Positions 63,202-64,000 of a stretch of 64,000 nucleotides of DNA are shown in pieces. Each line of letters starts with the position of its first letter. Position 1 is the first letter of the stretch. Origin of the DNA: Acidobacteriota bacterium (GTDB taxonomy: Bacteria; Acidobacteriota; Thermoanaerobaculia; Gp7-AA8); assembly GCA_019244185.1 (NCBI GenBank), contig JAFATB010000013.1:1-64000 (forward strand), given 5' to 3'. The notes beneath the pieces are model-generated. The model was given only the letters and a program-made list of their open reading frames with translations. It was not told the origin of the DNA and searched no databases. The translations under genes were made by a program, and so were the position numbers.

Positions 63202-64000
63202 ATGCGCCACCGGTACTCGTTCCTCGATCCCGATCTCATCCAGCGCCTGCTCGCGGAGATGGGGCTGCGCCGTCTCTTCAATCAACTCCTCCTGCAAAGC
63301 GGCGGCGACGTCGAAGAAGCGATGCGCTGGATGCGGATGCTGCAGGAGCGCGGCTATCTCGATCCGAACATCGACCTCGAGGCGTTCCTCGCGCAGCTGA
63401 TGCAGGAGAACATCATCGGCACCGACGGCGAAGGAAACGTCACGCTGGCCGCGGGCGGCGAGCGGCAGATCCGCCGCGATGCGCTCGACGAGATCTTCGG
63501 CGGCCTGCAGAAGTCGATGACCGGCTCGCATTCGGTGGCGAACGCGGGGCAGGGGACCGAGCGCCTCACCGAGACGCGGCCGTATCAGTTCGGCGACGAC
63601 CCGATGTCGATCGACTCGATCCGCTCGATCCAGAACGCGATGAAGCACAACGATCCGGCGGGACAGATCGGTATCGTCGAGGACGACCTCGAAGTCTTTG
63701 AGACCGAGCACCACTCGAGCTGCGCGACGGTCGTCATGATCGACATCTCGCACTCGATGATCCTCTACGGCGAAGACCGCATCACGCCGGCGAAGAAAGT
63801 CGCGCTCGCGCTGACGGAGCTCATCCTCACGAAGTATCCAAAGGACTCGATCGACGTGCTGCTGTTCGGCGATGAGGCGACCGAGGTGCCGATCGGCGAG
63901 ATTCCGTACGTGCAGGTCGGGCCGTTTCACACGAACACGAAAGCGGGGCTCGAGCTCGCGCAGCGCATCCTGCGGCGGCGCAAGCACGCGAACAAACAGA
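63202..64000 (+). CDS. VWA-domain protein, partner of the AAA ATPase (3' truncated)
   Basis: At least 266 residues; the frame is open to the window end. The N-terminus is helical (RYSFLDPDLIQRLLAEMGLRRLFNQLL) with a long acidic middle. A VWA domain begins near residue 175 with the MIDAS motif MIDISHSM (D-x-S-x-S). This CoxE/VWA-type partner is expected to work with the MoxR/ChlI-type ATPase two genes upstream. ATG 63202 lies 16 bases after the RHH/TPR gene stop. The family is typical for such AAA-VWA operons. Confidence 0.88.
   Translation, partial: MRHRYSFLDPDLIQRLLAEMGLRRLFNQLLLQSGGDVEEAMRWMRMLQERGYLDPNIDLEAFLAQLMQENIIGTDGEGNVTLAAGGERQIRRDALDEIFGGLQKSMTGSHSVANAGQGTERLTETRPYQFGDDPMSIDSIRSIQNAMKHNDPAGQIGIVEDDLEVFETEHHSSCATVVMIDISHSMILYGEDRITPAKKVALALTELILTKYPKDSIDVLLFGDEATEVPIGEIPYVQVGPFHTNTKAGLELAQRILRRRKHANKQ

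Overview
The window is GC-rich (about two thirds G+C by eye) and almost fully coding, with no gene-free stretch over 300 bases. The longest gaps are 7537-7759, 28756-28941, 15450-15604 and 43901-44053. I infer a free-living Gram-negative-type bacterium, most likely an Acidobacteriota (Thermoanaerobaculia-like) lineage. The reasons are the serine/threonine kinase with a PD40 propeller, secreted PKD/beta-helix proteins, DUF885 and HepT families, many sensor kinases, and a C-terminal tandem domain I associate with that group. This is inference; no marker rRNA is present.

Layout. 1-5800 is a signalling operon: a 5'-truncated hybrid histidine kinase with three receivers, a CheR methyltransferase, a CheB esterase and a receiver-PAS kinase, with no chemoreceptor. 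5866-10363 holds a small secreted peptide, a zinc-finger/TPR sensor with a recognisable promoter, DUF5655, LtrA, a PfpI-like protein and a tRNA-Gln. 10484-15449 has a PAS/GAF kinase, YbaK, a CgeB-type glycosyltransferase and a sugar nucleotidyltransferase. 15605-19234 is a giant secreted matrixin metalloprotease. 19247-24422 has a three-gene housecleaning operon (MBL hydrolase, NUDIX, inositol phosphatase) divergent from an ECF sigma/anti-sigma operon. 24444-28755 holds a fused amino-acid ABC importer and a beta-helix protein, followed by a 163-bp near-perfect palindrome. 28942-34315 is kinase, TauE and ABC exporter. 34470-37956 is a GT39 transferase and asparagine synthetase. 38068-43900 is an unusual minus-strand run: a divergent class III cyclase-like protein, a nuclease-XPD helicase fusion, a lipoprotein and a lone receiver. 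44054-50835 is a long overlapping operon (DnaC-like ATPase, membrane protein, aminotransferase, thymidine kinase, M20 peptidase, YfhO-like protein). 50921-55050 is a Fis-like regulator, RNase R and a TPR protein. 55068-58701 has a secreted six-Cys protein, an RsbU-type phosphatase and two tandem MntA-HepT toxin-antitoxin units. 58729-64000 is Pth, DUF885, and a MoxR/ChlI-like AAA ATPase with a VWA partner cut by the window end.

Unusual structure. Three dispersed palindromes built from heptanucleotide units (consensus AAYGMAG) lie at 37946-38063, 43922-44036 and 48975-49074; they supply stop codons to two genes and the start codon to a third. The two MntA genes share a 243-bp, about 95% identical block that includes their promoter and the first bases of pth. 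The second HepT has lost its catalytic histidine. Ten start codons sit 6-10 nt after a TAnnnT hexamer, which suggests leaderless transcription; one of these genes (TauE) appears to start at CTG. Four-base stop/start overlaps (ATGA, GTGA, TTGA) join many neighbours, implying widespread translational coupling.
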